Notes under the pieces: generated by a model
The model's input: the letters and a program-made list of their open reading frames with translations, nothing else
Told to the model about the DNA's origin: nothing
The model's database searches: none
Shown here: piece by piece, positions 15,611 through 24,531 of the stretch
How positions within the stretch are numbered: position 1 is the first letter of the stretch
Layout of the letters: the number at the start of each line of letters is the position of its first letter
Translations under genes and position numbers: made by a program
Assembly: GCA_003521845.1 (NCBI GenBank)
Contig: DPHB01000011.1
Coordinates: forward strand, 1-29,920
DNA: 29,920 nt
Direction of reading: 5' to 3'
Source of the DNA: Oceanospirillaceae bacterium
GTDB taxonomy: Bacteria; Pseudomonadota; Gammaproteobacteria; Pseudomonadales; Balneatricaceae

Positions 15611-16888
15611 ATGACTAGTACGGCTTCCTTTACTACCGCGCCACAGTGGATTACTTGGCTTGAAGAACAACACCCGGTTCATGACATTGAACTGGGGTTA
15701 GGTCGTATCAGCTTGGTGGCTAAGCAGCTATTGGCAGATCGCCCCATTGCCAAACAAGTAATCACCGTAGCAGGCACTAATGGCAAAGGTTCTACCATTG
15801 CTTATTTAGGCGCTATTTGTGACGCTGCAGGGCTCTCCTACGCCGCACTCACGTCACCCCATTTTATACGTTTCAATGAGCGTATTAGCTTCAATGGCGA
15901 AATGGTTAGTGATGCAGACCTTTGTGCTAGCTTTGGCCGTGTTAATCTGGCCCGGCACGCGGTGGCAAAGGCGCCTATAGAATTAACATTTTTCGAATTT
16001 AACGCGCTGTTAGCCTTTGATTTGATGCAACAAGTGCAACCCGACGTGGCTTTGTTGGAAATAGGTTTAGGTGGCCGCTTAGACGCGGTCAATATCATAG
16101 ACCCGGATATTGCCATTGTCACTAGCATCGCCTTGGACCATATCGATTGGTTGGGCTCTGATATACAGGTTATCGGGCGCGAAAAAGCGGGTATTTTTAG
16201 ACCCGGTAAAGCAGCCATATACGGTCACATCGATGGGCCAGAATCGGTCATGAGTTATGCCCAAGAGATTGGTGCAATTGCTTACCAAAATGGCCAACAG
16301 TTTACCCAAACAGACAAGCAGTGGCACAATGGCGCCGTGAGTGTCACGGTACCCGAGGTCAAATTGCCGGCTATGAACGTGGCGGCCGTAATTCAAGCAG
16401 TCAAGTTATTGCCATTTGCCATTAGTGACCAGGCTATCCAACAAGGTTTGCAAGATGCCCGTTTGACGGGGCGTTACCAAGAATTGACCTGGAAAAATAC
16501 CAGTTTCATATTGGATGTTGCTCACAACCCTCACGCCGCAGCCAACCTTAGTCGTGAGCTAGCGCAAGAAAAGCGGCCAGTACATGGTGTGTTTGCTATC
16601 TTGTCCGACAAAGACTACGCGGCCGTTATTAATATTATGGCCACCACGCTAGGGCGCTGGTATATAGCGCCAACAACAGGGCCACGCGGCTTAACCACCG
16701 GTGATCTGGTGGTGGCTTTAGAGGCGGCAAACGTGAGTAAAGAGCAATATCATATTTGCCTAAGTGTTGAGCAAGCGCTCGAAGCTGCGGTAGCTGACTC
16801 GGAGCTAGAAGATCGCATATTGGTATTTGGCTCTTTCCACACGGTAGGGGATGCCTTATCCTATATGCAAAGTCAGCAGGAATCTTGA
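15611..16888 (+). CDS. folC: Bifunctional folylpolyglutamate synthase / dihydrofolate synthase
   Basis: This 425-residue Mur-ligase-like ATPase adds glutamate to dihydropteroate and to reduced folates. The P-loop is GTNGKGS (55-61). LLEIGLGGRLDAVN and the DVAHNPHAAANL motif of the C-terminal domain are standard. Folate polyglutamates are the carriers for the one-carbon genes at the window start, although this is a housekeeping gene in its usual place. Its stop codon overlaps the next start (TGATG). Confidence 0.96.
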   Translation: MTSTASFTTAPQWITWLEEQHPVHDIELGLGRISLVAKQLLADRPIAKQVITVAGTNGKGSTIAYLGAICDAAGLSYAALTSPHFIRFNERISFNGEMVSDADLCASFGRVNLARHAVAKAPIELTFFEFNALLAFDLMQQVQPDVALLEIGLGGRLDAVNIIDPDIAIVTSIALDHIDWLGSDIQVIGREKAGIFRPGKAAIYGHIDGPESVMSYAQEIGAIAYQNGQQFTQTDKQWHNGAVSVTVPEVKLPAMNVAAVIQAVKLLPFAISDQAIQQGLQDARLTGRYQELTWKNTSFILDVAHNPHAAANLSRELAQEKRPVHGVFAILSDKDYAAVINIMATTLGRWYIAPTTGPRGLTTGDLVVALEAANVSKEQYHICLSVEQALEAAVADSELEDRILVFGSFHTVGDALSYMQSQQES

Positions 16889-17409
16889 TGGAAACGACTA
16901 TGCGACATAGAATTATTGGTACCCTTGTTTGGCTTTCATTAGCCATCATCGTGCTGCCTTTTGTGTTGGATGGGGGCGGCATGAAAGATCTAGAGGCCGC
17001 ACAAAATCAAACCATCAACACCCCAGTGCCGTTAACTGTTAAGCCCATCGTTTTGCAGCCTGTGGATACAGGTAAAGTGATTGAGTTGGCACCAGAAGCC
17101 GTGACCGAAGTCGACATAACGCCCGCCAATGCACAGCAATCTTCTAGCAAACCTGTTTTAGACGCCCAAGGCTTGCCGCAGTCTTGGGTTGTACAGTTGG
17201 CAAGCTTTAAGAGTGCCACCAACGCCAAGACATTGCGTAACAAGTTGATAAAAGCAAAATATGCAGCTTACCTACGGACTAGTGGTGACAATTACCGCAT
17301 TTTTGTTGGCCCGGTAAATACCCGCGACGAAGCTGAAAAGCTCAAAGCAAAGCTTAAAAAGGGCTATAAGCTAAGCGGTTTTATAGTTACATACAAAGTT
17401 GATCAGTAA
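16888..17409 (+). CDS. dedD: DedD-type SPOR-domain cell-division protein
   Basis: This 173-residue protein has a short cytoplasmic N-terminus, one membrane helix (about 8-28, IIGTLVWLSLAIIVLPFVL), a periplasmic linker, and a C-terminal SPOR domain (about 95-173, WVVQLASFKSATNAKTLRNKL ... FIVTYKV). SPOR domains bind denuded glycan at the septum. I use the ATG at 16888, which overlaps the folC stop, not the TTG one codon earlier; an ATG at 16900 is also possible. The order folC-dedD-cvpA-purF is conserved from enterobacteria to pseudomonads. Confidence 0.92.
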   Translation: METTMRHRIIGTLVWLSLAIIVLPFVLDGGGMKDLEAAQNQTINTPVPLTVKPIVLQPVDTGKVIELAPEAVTEVDITPANAQQSSSKPVLDAQGLPQSWVVQLASFKSATNAKTLRNKLIKAKYAAYLRTSGDNYRIFVGPVNTRDEAEKLKAKLKKGYKLSGFIVTYKVDQ

Positions 17410-17424
17410 GAGTTTGAGCTGAAT

Positions 17425-17955
17425 ATGGAAAGCCTTAACGTTTTTGACTGGATTGTCGTGGGTATCTTACTCGCCTCCAGTGTTTATGGTCTATCACGTG
17501 GCTTTGCTCGTGAGTTACTTGCTTTAGGCGCATGGGTTGCAGCTTACTTTATTGCCCGAATGTTTGGTTACCAACTCAGTGGCATCATGGAAAACTGGAT
17601 AGACAATCCGTTGTTACGCGTTGGTGTTGCCCATGTGCTTCTGTTTGTGGTTACCTTAGTGGTATCTGGCTTGATAATTAATATGGTTGGTAAATTGATA
17701 GCCATTACAGGCCTTACGGCAACAGATCATTTATTTGGTATGGTTTTTGGTATTGTACGTGGCGGCTTAATTGTCGTCATCATTGTTTCTTTATTGTCTT
17801 TAACACCCATAAGTGGTGATACCTGGTGGCAAGGTTCCATATTGATTCCGCACTTTATAATGGTGGATGATTGGACTTTTAAGTTCACGGGTGAAGTCAG
17901 CAGTTTTCTTAATTTAATCGAACCGGCACTAGATATTGTGCCTAATGAGGGTTAG
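17425..17955 (+). CDS. cvpA: CvpA-family inner-membrane protein
   Basis: This 176-residue protein has four predicted membrane segments and the family start NVFDWIVVGILLASSVYGLSRGF, typical of CvpA (named from colicin V production). The exact molecular role is not settled; mutants in other bacteria have envelope-stress and bile-related phenotypes. It lies 15 bases after dedD and 3 bases before purF in one operon. Confidence 0.94.
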   Translation: MESLNVFDWIVVGILLASSVYGLSRGFARELLALGAWVAAYFIARMFGYQLSGIMENWIDNPLLRVGVAHVLLFVVTLVVSGLIINMVGKLIAITGLTATDHLFGMVFGIVRGGLIVVIIVSLLSLTPISGDTWWQGSILIPHFIMVDDWTFKFTGEVSSFLNLIEPALDIVPNEG

Positions 17956-17958
17956 TTC

Positions 17959-19479
17959 ATGTGTGGTATTGTTGGTATCGTTGCCAAGTCCTATGTTAAC
18001 CAGGAAATTTACGATGCACTAACGTTTTTGCAGCACCGTGGTCAAGATGCTGCAGGCATGGTGACTTGTCACGATGGACGTTTTTACCTACGTAAAGATA
18101 ATGGCATGGTACGTGATGTTTTTCGTACTCGTCATATGAAACGCTTAATTGGTAGTATGGGCATAGGCCATGTGCGTTACCCTACGGCCGGCAGTTCTAG
18201 TGCCGCTGAGGCGCAACCATTTTATGTGAACTCACCTTACGGCATTGCTTTGGCTCACAATGGCAATTTAACCAATGCCAGTGAAATAGCCGAAAGCATC
18301 TTTAAGGCCGACCTGCGTCATATCAATACTAACTCGGATTCCGAAGTCTTGTTGAATGTGTTTGCTCATGAGCTGCAGCGTCTTGGACAGCTAGTACCTC
18401 GTGCTGAAGATATTTTCTATGCTGTGAGCCAATTACATCGACGCTGTCGTGGTGGTTATGCTGTGTTGGCTATGATTACCGGCCATGGCATTGTGGGTAT
18501 TCGTGACCCACACGGTATTCGCCCTCTATGCTATGGTGTACGTGATTCAGGCCTTGGTAAGGAGTATATGGTTGCTTCCGAAAGTGTGGCGTTGGATGCG
18601 GCGGGCTATACCCTGGTACGCGATATTGAACCGGGTGAAGCCATTTACATTACCGACGATGGTGAGGTTTTTACCCAGCAGTGCGCGCAAGAAACTAAGC
18701 ACATGCCTTGTTTGTTTGAATATGTTTACCTAGCTCGCCCAGATTCGGTTATGGACGGTATTTCTGTCTACAAAGCACGTCTTAAGGCAGGTGAGTTCTT
18801 AGCTGACCAAATTCTTGAAGAATGGCCAGACCACGATATTGATGTGGTTATACCCATACCTGATACCAGCCGCACTGCCGCTACGGAACTAGCGAGCAAG
18901 CTCGGTGTTAAACAGCGTGAAGGCTATATCAAAAACCGCTATATTGGCCGTACCTTTATTATGCCTGGGCAAACTCAGCGTAAAAAGTCGGTACGCCAAA
19001 AGCTGAACCCGATTGAGCTGGAATTCCGTGATAAAAATGTTTTGTTGGTAGATGACTCCGTAGTCCGTGGTACAACCTCTCAGCAAATCATCGAAATGGC
19101 CCGTGAAATGGGTGCCAAGAAGGTGTACTTCGCCTCAGCAGCGCCCGCTGTGCGTTATCCTAACGTTTATGGTATCGACATGCCTAGCGCGACGGAACTA
19201 GTGGCTCACGGCCGCACCGATGACGAAGTGGGTGCCGCTATTGGGGCCGATAAGATGATCTATCTAAAATTGGAAAATCTTATTGCGTCCACCCAAGGTG
19301 GCGACACCAAAATTACTGAATTTGATTGTTCTGTGTTTGATGGCAAATACGTAACAGGTGATGTGGACCAAGCTTATTTGAATCGTTTGGAGCAAGCTCG
19401 CAACGACGATGAAAAGATAAAAACCGGTGATGATCTAGTTGATACCGCTACGGCCACTAACATGCAGAGTAAAATGTAG
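17959..19479 (+). CDS. purF: Amidophosphoribosyltransferase
   Basis: This 506-residue enzyme makes phosphoribosylamine from PRPP and glutamine, the first committed step of purine synthesis. Translation begins MCGIVGIV, with Cys2 as the N-terminal glutaminase nucleophile after Met removal. The glutaminase residues in HVRYPTAGSSS and the PRPP-binding motif VLLVDDSVVRGTT are present. Length matches the E. coli enzyme, and the C-terminal tail is slightly extended. metZ follows after 8 bases. Confidence 0.97.
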   Translation: MCGIVGIVAKSYVNQEIYDALTFLQHRGQDAAGMVTCHDGRFYLRKDNGMVRDVFRTRHMKRLIGSMGIGHVRYPTAGSSSAAEAQPFYVNSPYGIALAHNGNLTNASEIAESIFKADLRHINTNSDSEVLLNVFAHELQRLGQLVPRAEDIFYAVSQLHRRCRGGYAVLAMITGHGIVGIRDPHGIRPLCYGVRDSGLGKEYMVASESVALDAAGYTLVRDIEPGEAIYITDDGEVFTQQCAQETKHMPCLFEYVYLARPDSVMDGISVYKARLKAGEFLADQILEEWPDHDIDVVIPIPDTSRTAATELASKLGVKQREGYIKNRYIGRTFIMPGQTQRKKSVRQKLNPIELEFRDKNVLLVDDSVVRGTTSQQIIEMAREMGAKKVYFASAAPAVRYPNVYGIDMPSATELVAHGRTDDEVGAAIGADKMIYLKLENLIASTQGGDTKITEFDCSVFDGKYVTGDVDQAYLNRLEQARNDDEKIKTGDDLVDTATATNMQSKM

Positions 19480-19487
19480 AATAAATT

Positions 19488-20702
19488 ATGTCTGATTTAC
19501 GCCAACGCCAACAACAATTACAAGCTTTGCTTGCCGACTCTGATGTACAGACTAGAGCCGTGCGTACCGGTCAAATATCGGGGCATGAGCAAGAGCACAA
19601 TGATGCTATCTATACCACATCCAGCTTTGTTTATGGCAGTGCAGAAGAGGCGGCAGGGCGTTTTGGTGGCACCAGCAAAGGTAATATCTACTCACGTTTT
19701 ACTAACCCATCTGTCACTACTTTTGAAAAACGCATGGCCTCCTTAGAAGGTGCCGAGCGTGGTGTGGCGGCAAGTTCTGGCATGGGTGCCTTGACTAGCA
19801 TCTTTATGGGACACCTGAAACAAGGTGATCATATAGTGTCGTCCAATAGCATTTTTGGTTCTATTATTGGTCTGTTTGACAATGTTTTAGCCAAGTTTGG
19901 TATTACTACCACCTATGTCTGTCCTACGGATCATCAAGCTTGGCAACAAGCGATACAGCCCAATACCAAGATCTTGTTTGCCGAATCGCCATCCAATCCC
20001 TTGGCAGAAGTCGTGGATATTGGTTTCTTGTCAAAACTTGCCCATAGCCACGCAGCGTTGCTCGTTATCGATAATTGTTTTTGCACGCCGGTTGTTCAAA
20101 ATCCATTGGCTTTAGGGGCTGATATCGTCATGCACTCGGCCACCAAATATATTGATGGTCAGGGGCGTTGTGTGGGTGGTATTGCCCTCGGTAGTGAAGC
20201 GCTGATGGAGCCGGTGTTTGCTTTCTTACGTACGGCTGGAACAACCATGAGCCCCTTTAATGCTTGGGTGTTCATCAATGGTTTAGAAACGCTACCGCTA
20301 CGTATGCAAGCCCATTGTGACTCGGCACTTAAGGTGGCTAGTTGGTTAGAACAGCAGCCCAAGGTTGAGCGTGTGTATTACTCTGGTTTAGCGAGTCACC
20401 CTCAGCACGCGTTGGCGAGTCGTCAGCAACGCATGTTTGGTGGCGTAGTAAGCTTTACGGTAAAAGGCGATCAAGACGCCGCTTGGCGTTTGGTTGACAA
20501 TACTCAGCTAATGTCTATTACCGGTAACTTTGGTGATGCTAAGTCTACTATTACGCACCCAGCCACCACTACCCACGGCAAGATGACTCCCGAAGCCCGT
20601 GCAGAAGCTGGTATAGGCGAAAACTTGTTGCGAGTTTCTGTCGGCTTGGAAGCGGTTACAGATATCATAGCTGATTTAGAAAAGGCTTTAGCCGCCGTCT
20701 AA
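19488..20702 (+). CDS. metZ: O-succinylhomoserine sulfhydrylase
   Basis: This 404-residue PLP enzyme of the Cys/Met-metabolism family makes homocysteine directly from O-succinylhomoserine and sulfide. The PLP lysine is Lys220 in HSATKYIDGQGR, and the YTTSSFVYGSAEEAAGRF and FTNPSVTTFE motifs are typical. The purF-metZ position is that of P. aeruginosa and supports MetZ over MetB or MetY. There is no good ribosome-binding sequence before the ATG, so translation may depend on purF. Confidence 0.95.
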   Translation: MSDLRQRQQQLQALLADSDVQTRAVRTGQISGHEQEHNDAIYTTSSFVYGSAEEAAGRFGGTSKGNIYSRFTNPSVTTFEKRMASLEGAERGVAASSGMGALTSIFMGHLKQGDHIVSSNSIFGSIIGLFDNVLAKFGITTTYVCPTDHQAWQQAIQPNTKILFAESPSNPLAEVVDIGFLSKLAHSHAALLVIDNCFCTPVVQNPLALGADIVMHSATKYIDGQGRCVGGIALGSEALMEPVFAFLRTAGTTMSPFNAWVFINGLETLPLRMQAHCDSALKVASWLEQQPKVERVYYSGLASHPQHALASRQQRMFGGVVSFTVKGDQDAAWRLVDNTQLMSITGNFGDAKSTITHPATTTHGKMTPEARAEAGIGENLLRVSVGLEAVTDIIADLEKALAAV

Positions 20703-20719
20703 CTGCTGGCTTAATGTGG

Positions 20720-21667
20720 CTATTGCTTTCTTGATAGGGTCTGCTCTTGATGGCTACGTACTTGATTGCGGCCCGTTTGCTTGGCTTCGTAAAGCGCCAA
20801 GTCGGCGCTACTTATCACCATTTCGGGACTGGCATGGCCGTGATTAGGGCGGTAGGTCGCTACCCCAATGCTTACCGTTAAATAAGCCGCAGACGGCGAG
20901 TCTGCGTGTGGCATTTGTAAATCACGTATTGCTTGCACTAAGGCCCCAGCTAGTTTAGCGGCACCTTGTCGTGCGGTGGCTGGTAGTAATAGCACAAACT
21001 CCTCACCACCTATTCTAGCTGCGAGATCATGTGGTCTAGAGGAAATGGAGTTGATAGCAAGGGCAACGGCTTTTAGGGCTTCATCTCCTCGCACATGGCC
21101 ATAGCAATCGTTATAGGCTTTAAAGTGATCAACATCACAGATTAGCAAGGACAGTGGGGCGCCGGTGCGTTCGGCTTGAGCCATTTCCTTGCCTAAGGTC
21201 TCATCAAAGTGTCGGCGATTGTATATTTGCGTTAAACCATCAATCGATGACAATTTGCGCAAGCGCTCGCTGGCTTGTTCTAACTCTTGGCGCATCAAGG
21301 CAATACGTTGCATGGCTTTAAGCTTTGCACCCAATACAGCTTGCGATATGGGCTTGGGTAAATAGTCATCACCACCGGCCTCAATACCCTTAACAATTGC
21401 CTCATCGGTAATGATGGCGCTCAAGAATATGATGGGTACCCACAAGTTGCCTTCTTGGCACTCACTGCGTATTTGTCTGGCGCACTCATAGCCATCAACA
21501 TTGGGCATATTAACGTCAAGCAGTACCAAGTCTGGTTTTTGGGCGATAAATGCTTCGATACCTTGTTTACCGTCTTGGGCGGTAATAACCTCATGCCCAG
21601 CACCACGCACGTATAGGCTGGTGAGTTCTAGGTTGGTTACTGTATCGTCAACAATGAGTACTTTCAT
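20720..21667 (-). CDS. Response-regulator diguanylate cyclase (REC-GGDEF)
   Basis: This 315-residue protein has an N-terminal receiver domain with the acid pocket Asp7/Asp8, phospho-acceptor Asp51 (VLLDVNMP) and conserved Lys in LPKPI. A short coiled linker precedes a GGDEF domain with an intact GGEEF active site (220-224) and an RxxD inhibitory site (Arg211-Asp214). It should therefore make cyclic di-GMP when phosphorylated and be product-inhibited, as in PleD/WspR-type proteins. No cognate histidine kinase is adjacent. It converges on metZ with an 18-bp gap and is divergent from miaE. Confidence 0.92.
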   Translation of the reverse strand: MKVLIVDDTVTNLELTSLYVRGAGHEVITAQDGKQGIEAFIAQKPDLVLLDVNMPNVDGYECARQIRSECQEGNLWVPIIFLSAIITDEAIVKGIEAGGDDYLPKPISQAVLGAKLKAMQRIALMRQELEQASERLRKLSSIDGLTQIYNRRHFDETLGKEMAQAERTGAPLSLLICDVDHFKAYNDCYGHVRGDEALKAVALAINSISSRPHDLAARIGGEEFVLLLPATARQGAAKLAGALVQAIRDLQMPHADSPSAAYLTVSIGVATYRPNHGHASPEMVISSADLALYEAKQTGRNQVRSHQEQTLSRKQ

Positions 21668-21691
21668 AAATTAGGCTATTCAATAATCGCT

Positions 21692-21705
21692 GACTAAGTT
21701 TAGTC
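21692..21705. promoter_or_regulatory. Short palindrome in the diguanylate cyclase-miaE gap
   Basis: GACTAAGTTTAGTC is a perfect 6+2+6 inverted repeat, 25 bases upstream of the diguanylate cyclase start. It could be an operator; nothing else recognisable is seen in this 196-bp divergent gap. Confidence 0.3.
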
Positions 21706-21863
21706 TAGTAATACAAAAAAGTGTATTTAATAAGGCAAAAAAGAGGTGTCCAAGCAAACTTTTGCGGTAGGCTGTTGGTCAATATGAATAACGCTTTTAA
21801 GTATGAAGATAAAGGCTTTTCACGTAGAATGCGGGTTTTGCAATTGTTACCGTAATTTCATCT

Positions 21864-22529
21864 ATGACTACTGCTCAAACACCTGCTCAAATTTCCTTGG
21901 CAAAAGCACTCATTGAATTAAAAGCATTTTTGGTTTCCTCGACACCTAAAGAGTGGGTTGATAAAGCCTTGCTCAACTTGGATGTGTTGTTAATCGATCA
22001 TGCCCATTGTGAAAAGAAAGCGGCATCGACAGCCATGCGTTTGATGTTTCGCTACCCACGCAAAAGTGTTTTGTTAACCAAGATGTCGCGCCTAGCTCGC
22101 GAAGAACTAATCCACTTTGACCAGGTGTGCCGTTTGATGGCAGATCGCGATATTGAATACGACCATATGAGCGCCGCACGTTATGCCACAAGTATGTATG
22201 GCATTGCTAGGAACCATGAACCACTAAAATTGATGGATACGCTCATAATCGGCGCCTTTGTTGAAGCCCGTTCTTGTGAGCGCTTTGAAGCCCTGATCCC
22301 ACACTTGGATGATGAGCTAGGCAAATTTTATCATTCTTTGTTGAAGTCGGAAGCGCGTCACTATAAAGACTACCTTAAGCTGGCTTTAACGGAAGCCAAA
22401 CTGCCAGGCGGCCCAGGTGAAGAAGGCTTTTGGGCCAGAGTAGAAGAGTTTCGCGTGCTAGAAACTCAGTTGATTACATCAACGGATGAGACATTCCGTT
22501 TTCATAGTGGTGTGCCAGTAGTGGCTTAA
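21864..22529 (+). CDS. miaE: tRNA-(ms2io6A37) hydroxylase
   Basis: This 221-residue ferritin-like diiron enzyme hydroxylates the isopentenyl group of ms2i6A37 in tRNA using oxygen. Diiron ligand motifs are visible as DHAHCEKKAA, REELIHFDQV and SEARHYKDY, with EARSCERFEAL between them. Length is close to the P. putida and Salmonella enzymes. It requires oxygen, which supports an aerobic life style. A DMT transporter gene follows after 28 bases. Confidence 0.93.
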   Translation: MTTAQTPAQISLAKALIELKAFLVSSTPKEWVDKALLNLDVLLIDHAHCEKKAASTAMRLMFRYPRKSVLLTKMSRLAREELIHFDQVCRLMADRDIEYDHMSAARYATSMYGIARNHEPLKLMDTLIIGAFVEARSCERFEALIPHLDDELGKFYHSLLKSEARHYKDYLKLALTEAKLPGGPGEEGFWARVEEFRVLETQLITSTDETFRFHSGVPVVA

Positions 22530-22557
22530 TTAATATCCTCCTCATTAGGGTTATAAC

Positions 22558-23463
22558 ATGAATAATAAAGTTGTTTTGGCCAATGTTTTGATGCTCTTGG
22601 CAGCGGCCATTTGGGGTTTTGCCTTCGTTGCCCAACGTGTGGGTATGGAAACCATGGGGCCACACTTGTTTAACAGTGTACGTTTTTTGATGGGCGGCAT
22701 AGCGCTATTACCCGTTGTTTACTGGTTACACATTAAACGACCAGAGCGTGGCGCTGCAAAATCGGCCAATCAAACCCATTTGCTTTTAGCTGGCCTACTT
22801 GCTGGTAGTTTTCTCTGCGCCGGTGCCACGCTACAGCAGGTGGGTCTGCAGTACACAACGGCCGGTAAGGCCGGCTTTATAACGGGCTTGTATATTTTCT
22901 TTGTGCCCGCTATCGGTCTGTTGTTTGGTATGCGCACTAGTATGGGTACTTGGATTGGTGCCGCCATTGCTGTATGGGGCCTGTATTTGCTTTCTATTCG
23001 TGACAATTTCACCTTAAGCTATGGTGATACCTTGCAGGTGTTGTGTGCGGTGGCGTTTGCCGGCCATGTGTTGGTTATTGGCTATTTGGCCAGCCGCTTT
23101 GATACTATCAAATTGTCCGCAATTCAGTTTATCGTGGCGGGACTCTTGGCTTTGGTTTTAGCCATCATGACAGAAGCTATAAGCTGGCAAATGATCGCCG
23201 ATACCGCCTTACCCCTGGCCTATGCCGGTTTAATGTCCACAGGCCTGGCTTATACATTACAAGTGGTTGCTCAGCAGCATGCGCATAGTTCCCACGCTGC
23301 AATTATTCTTAGTTCCGAGGGTGTGTTTGCCGTCTTAGGCGGCTGGTTGTTCTTGTCTGAAACCCTGCCTGCTCAAGGTTTGATCGGTTGTGCGTTGATA
23401 CTGGCTGGCATGTTGCTATCTCAGCTTTGGCCCGCCAAAAAGCCGCAGGCTACGCCAGCCTAG
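22558..23463 (+). CDS. DMT-superfamily (EamA) transporter
   Basis: This 301-residue protein has ten hydrophobic segments arranged as two EamA repeats (first repeat starting VVLANVLMLLAAAIWGFAFVAQRVG; second near IQFIVAGLLALVLAIMT). Such proteins export or import small metabolites such as amino acids and sugar derivatives. The substrate cannot be predicted. It lies between miaE and the Pta gene on the same strand, and the 113-bp gap before pta holds a probable regulatory site. It may therefore belong to the miaE unit rather than the sulfonate genes. Confidence 0.88.
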   Translation: MNNKVVLANVLMLLAAAIWGFAFVAQRVGMETMGPHLFNSVRFLMGGIALLPVVYWLHIKRPERGAAKSANQTHLLLAGLLAGSFLCAGATLQQVGLQYTTAGKAGFITGLYIFFVPAIGLLFGMRTSMGTWIGAAIAVWGLYLLSIRDNFTLSYGDTLQVLCAVAFAGHVLVIGYLASRFDTIKLSAIQFIVAGLLALVLAIMTEAISWQMIADTALPLAYAGLMSTGLAYTLQVVAQQHAHSSHAAIILSSEGVFAVLGGWLFLSETLPAQGLIGCALILAGMLLSQLWPAKKPQATPA

Positions 23464-23480
23464 GCAGGGTTGTCACTACA

Positions 23481-23512
23481 TTGGTGCCTGGCAATATTGT
23501 AACTGGTTCTAG
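23481..23512. promoter_or_regulatory. Candidate TauR-type direct repeats upstream of pta
   Basis: TTGGTGCCTG (23481-23490) and CTGGTTCTAG (23503-23512) lie 22 bases apart start to start, with CTGGCAATAT overlapping from 23488. The second half differs by one base from CTGGTTCTAA upstream of the aminotransferase gene at 26952. MocR/TauR proteins are known to bind direct repeats. Confidence 0.45.
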
Positions 23513-23576
23513 TAAAGATCAATTTATGTGATTTAATTAACTTAACTAGGATTGTATTAAATAGAGATCTATCATT

Positions 23577-24506
23577 ATGCTCAGTACTCAAAGCCCAACT
23601 TGCCCAGCACCCTTATTAGCCCAAGCTCAAGCGCTGCCAACTATGACTACGGCGGTCGTTAACGCCGGTACAGAGCTAGCGATGGATAGTGCCATGCAGG
23701 CTCAGCAAGCAGGTATTATCTACCCCATACTAGTGGGAGACGTTGAGACCATAGGTAAACTTGCCAAAGCCATGGCTTGGCAGCTCAACGCGGATCAACT
23801 GGTGCATGCTGATGGTGAACAAGCTGCCGCCGAAGCAGCGGTGGCACTAGTGCACCAACAGCGTGCACAAATGTTGATGAAAGGGCATGTGCACTCGGAT
23901 ACCTTGTTGCGCGCGGTATTGAACAAAGAAAAGGGGCTGCGCACGGGCGTGCGTCTTAGTCACGTTTTCCACATGACCGTACCTCACAGTGATAAGGCGT
24001 TATGCATCACGGATGCCGTTATTAATGTTGCTCCTGATCTCACCACGCAACAACATATTCTCGCCAACGGCGTCAAGCTAATGCATGCCTTGGGTTATGC
24101 TAAGCCCAATGTGGCCTTGCTGTCAGCTGCTGAAGTACCTACGCCTGCCATGCCGTCTAGCATGCTTGCTAAGGAACTCTTAGCAAATGTTGACGGCCAG
24201 GCTCTTGGCGCCCAAGTATTTGGCCCCGTGGCTTTCGACGGTGCTGTGTCCGCAGAAGCTGCCAAGGTGAAGGGTATAACGGCTGCAGGTGCCGGTAAGG
24301 CAGATATGCTGTTGGTGCCGAATATAGAAACCGGGAACGCCATATTTAAGCAATTGGTTTATTTTAACAGTGCCACAGCGGCAGGTTTAATTTTGGGTGC
24401 CAAGGTGCCCATTATCTTAACCTCCCGTGCCGACCCAGCCGTAGCGCGACTAGCGTCTGCGGCGTTAGGTGTTGTTTACGCCAAATGGCTGCAAGACCAA
24501 GCTTAA
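23577..24506 (+). CDS. pta: Phosphate acetyltransferase (PTA/PTB family, single-domain)
   Basis: This 309-residue protein is a PTA_PTB-fold enzyme that converts acetyl phosphate and CoA to acetyl-CoA and phosphate. The signature VPNIETGNAIFKQL (from 247) and IILTSRADPAVARL near the C-terminus are clear. It lacks the MaoC-like domain carried by some long bacterial homologues and the long N-terminus of E. coli Pta. In taurine degraders, Pta handles acetyl phosphate made by sulfoacetaldehyde acetyltransferase. The tpa and TauR-like genes nearby make that role likely. It is followed 25 bases later by a DMT transporter, forming a two-gene unit. A phosphobutyryltransferase-like activity cannot be excluded by sequence alone. 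Confidence 0.87.
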   Translation: MLSTQSPTCPAPLLAQAQALPTMTTAVVNAGTELAMDSAMQAQQAGIIYPILVGDVETIGKLAKAMAWQLNADQLVHADGEQAAAEAAVALVHQQRAQMLMKGHVHSDTLLRAVLNKEKGLRTGVRLSHVFHMTVPHSDKALCITDAVINVAPDLTTQQHILANGVKLMHALGYAKPNVALLSAAEVPTPAMPSSMLAKELLANVDGQALGAQVFGPVAFDGAVSAEAAKVKGITAAGAGKADMLLVPNIETGNAIFKQLVYFNSATAAGLILGAKVPIILTSRADPAVARLASAALGVVYAKWLQDQA

Positions 24507-24531
24507 TGCAGCCTGAACTGGGCTAAGCTAG

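Noticed and set aside
19480..19487. SAM- or methionine-related riboswitch before metZ
   Set aside because: There are only 8 bases between purF and metZ, so no room for a leader structure.
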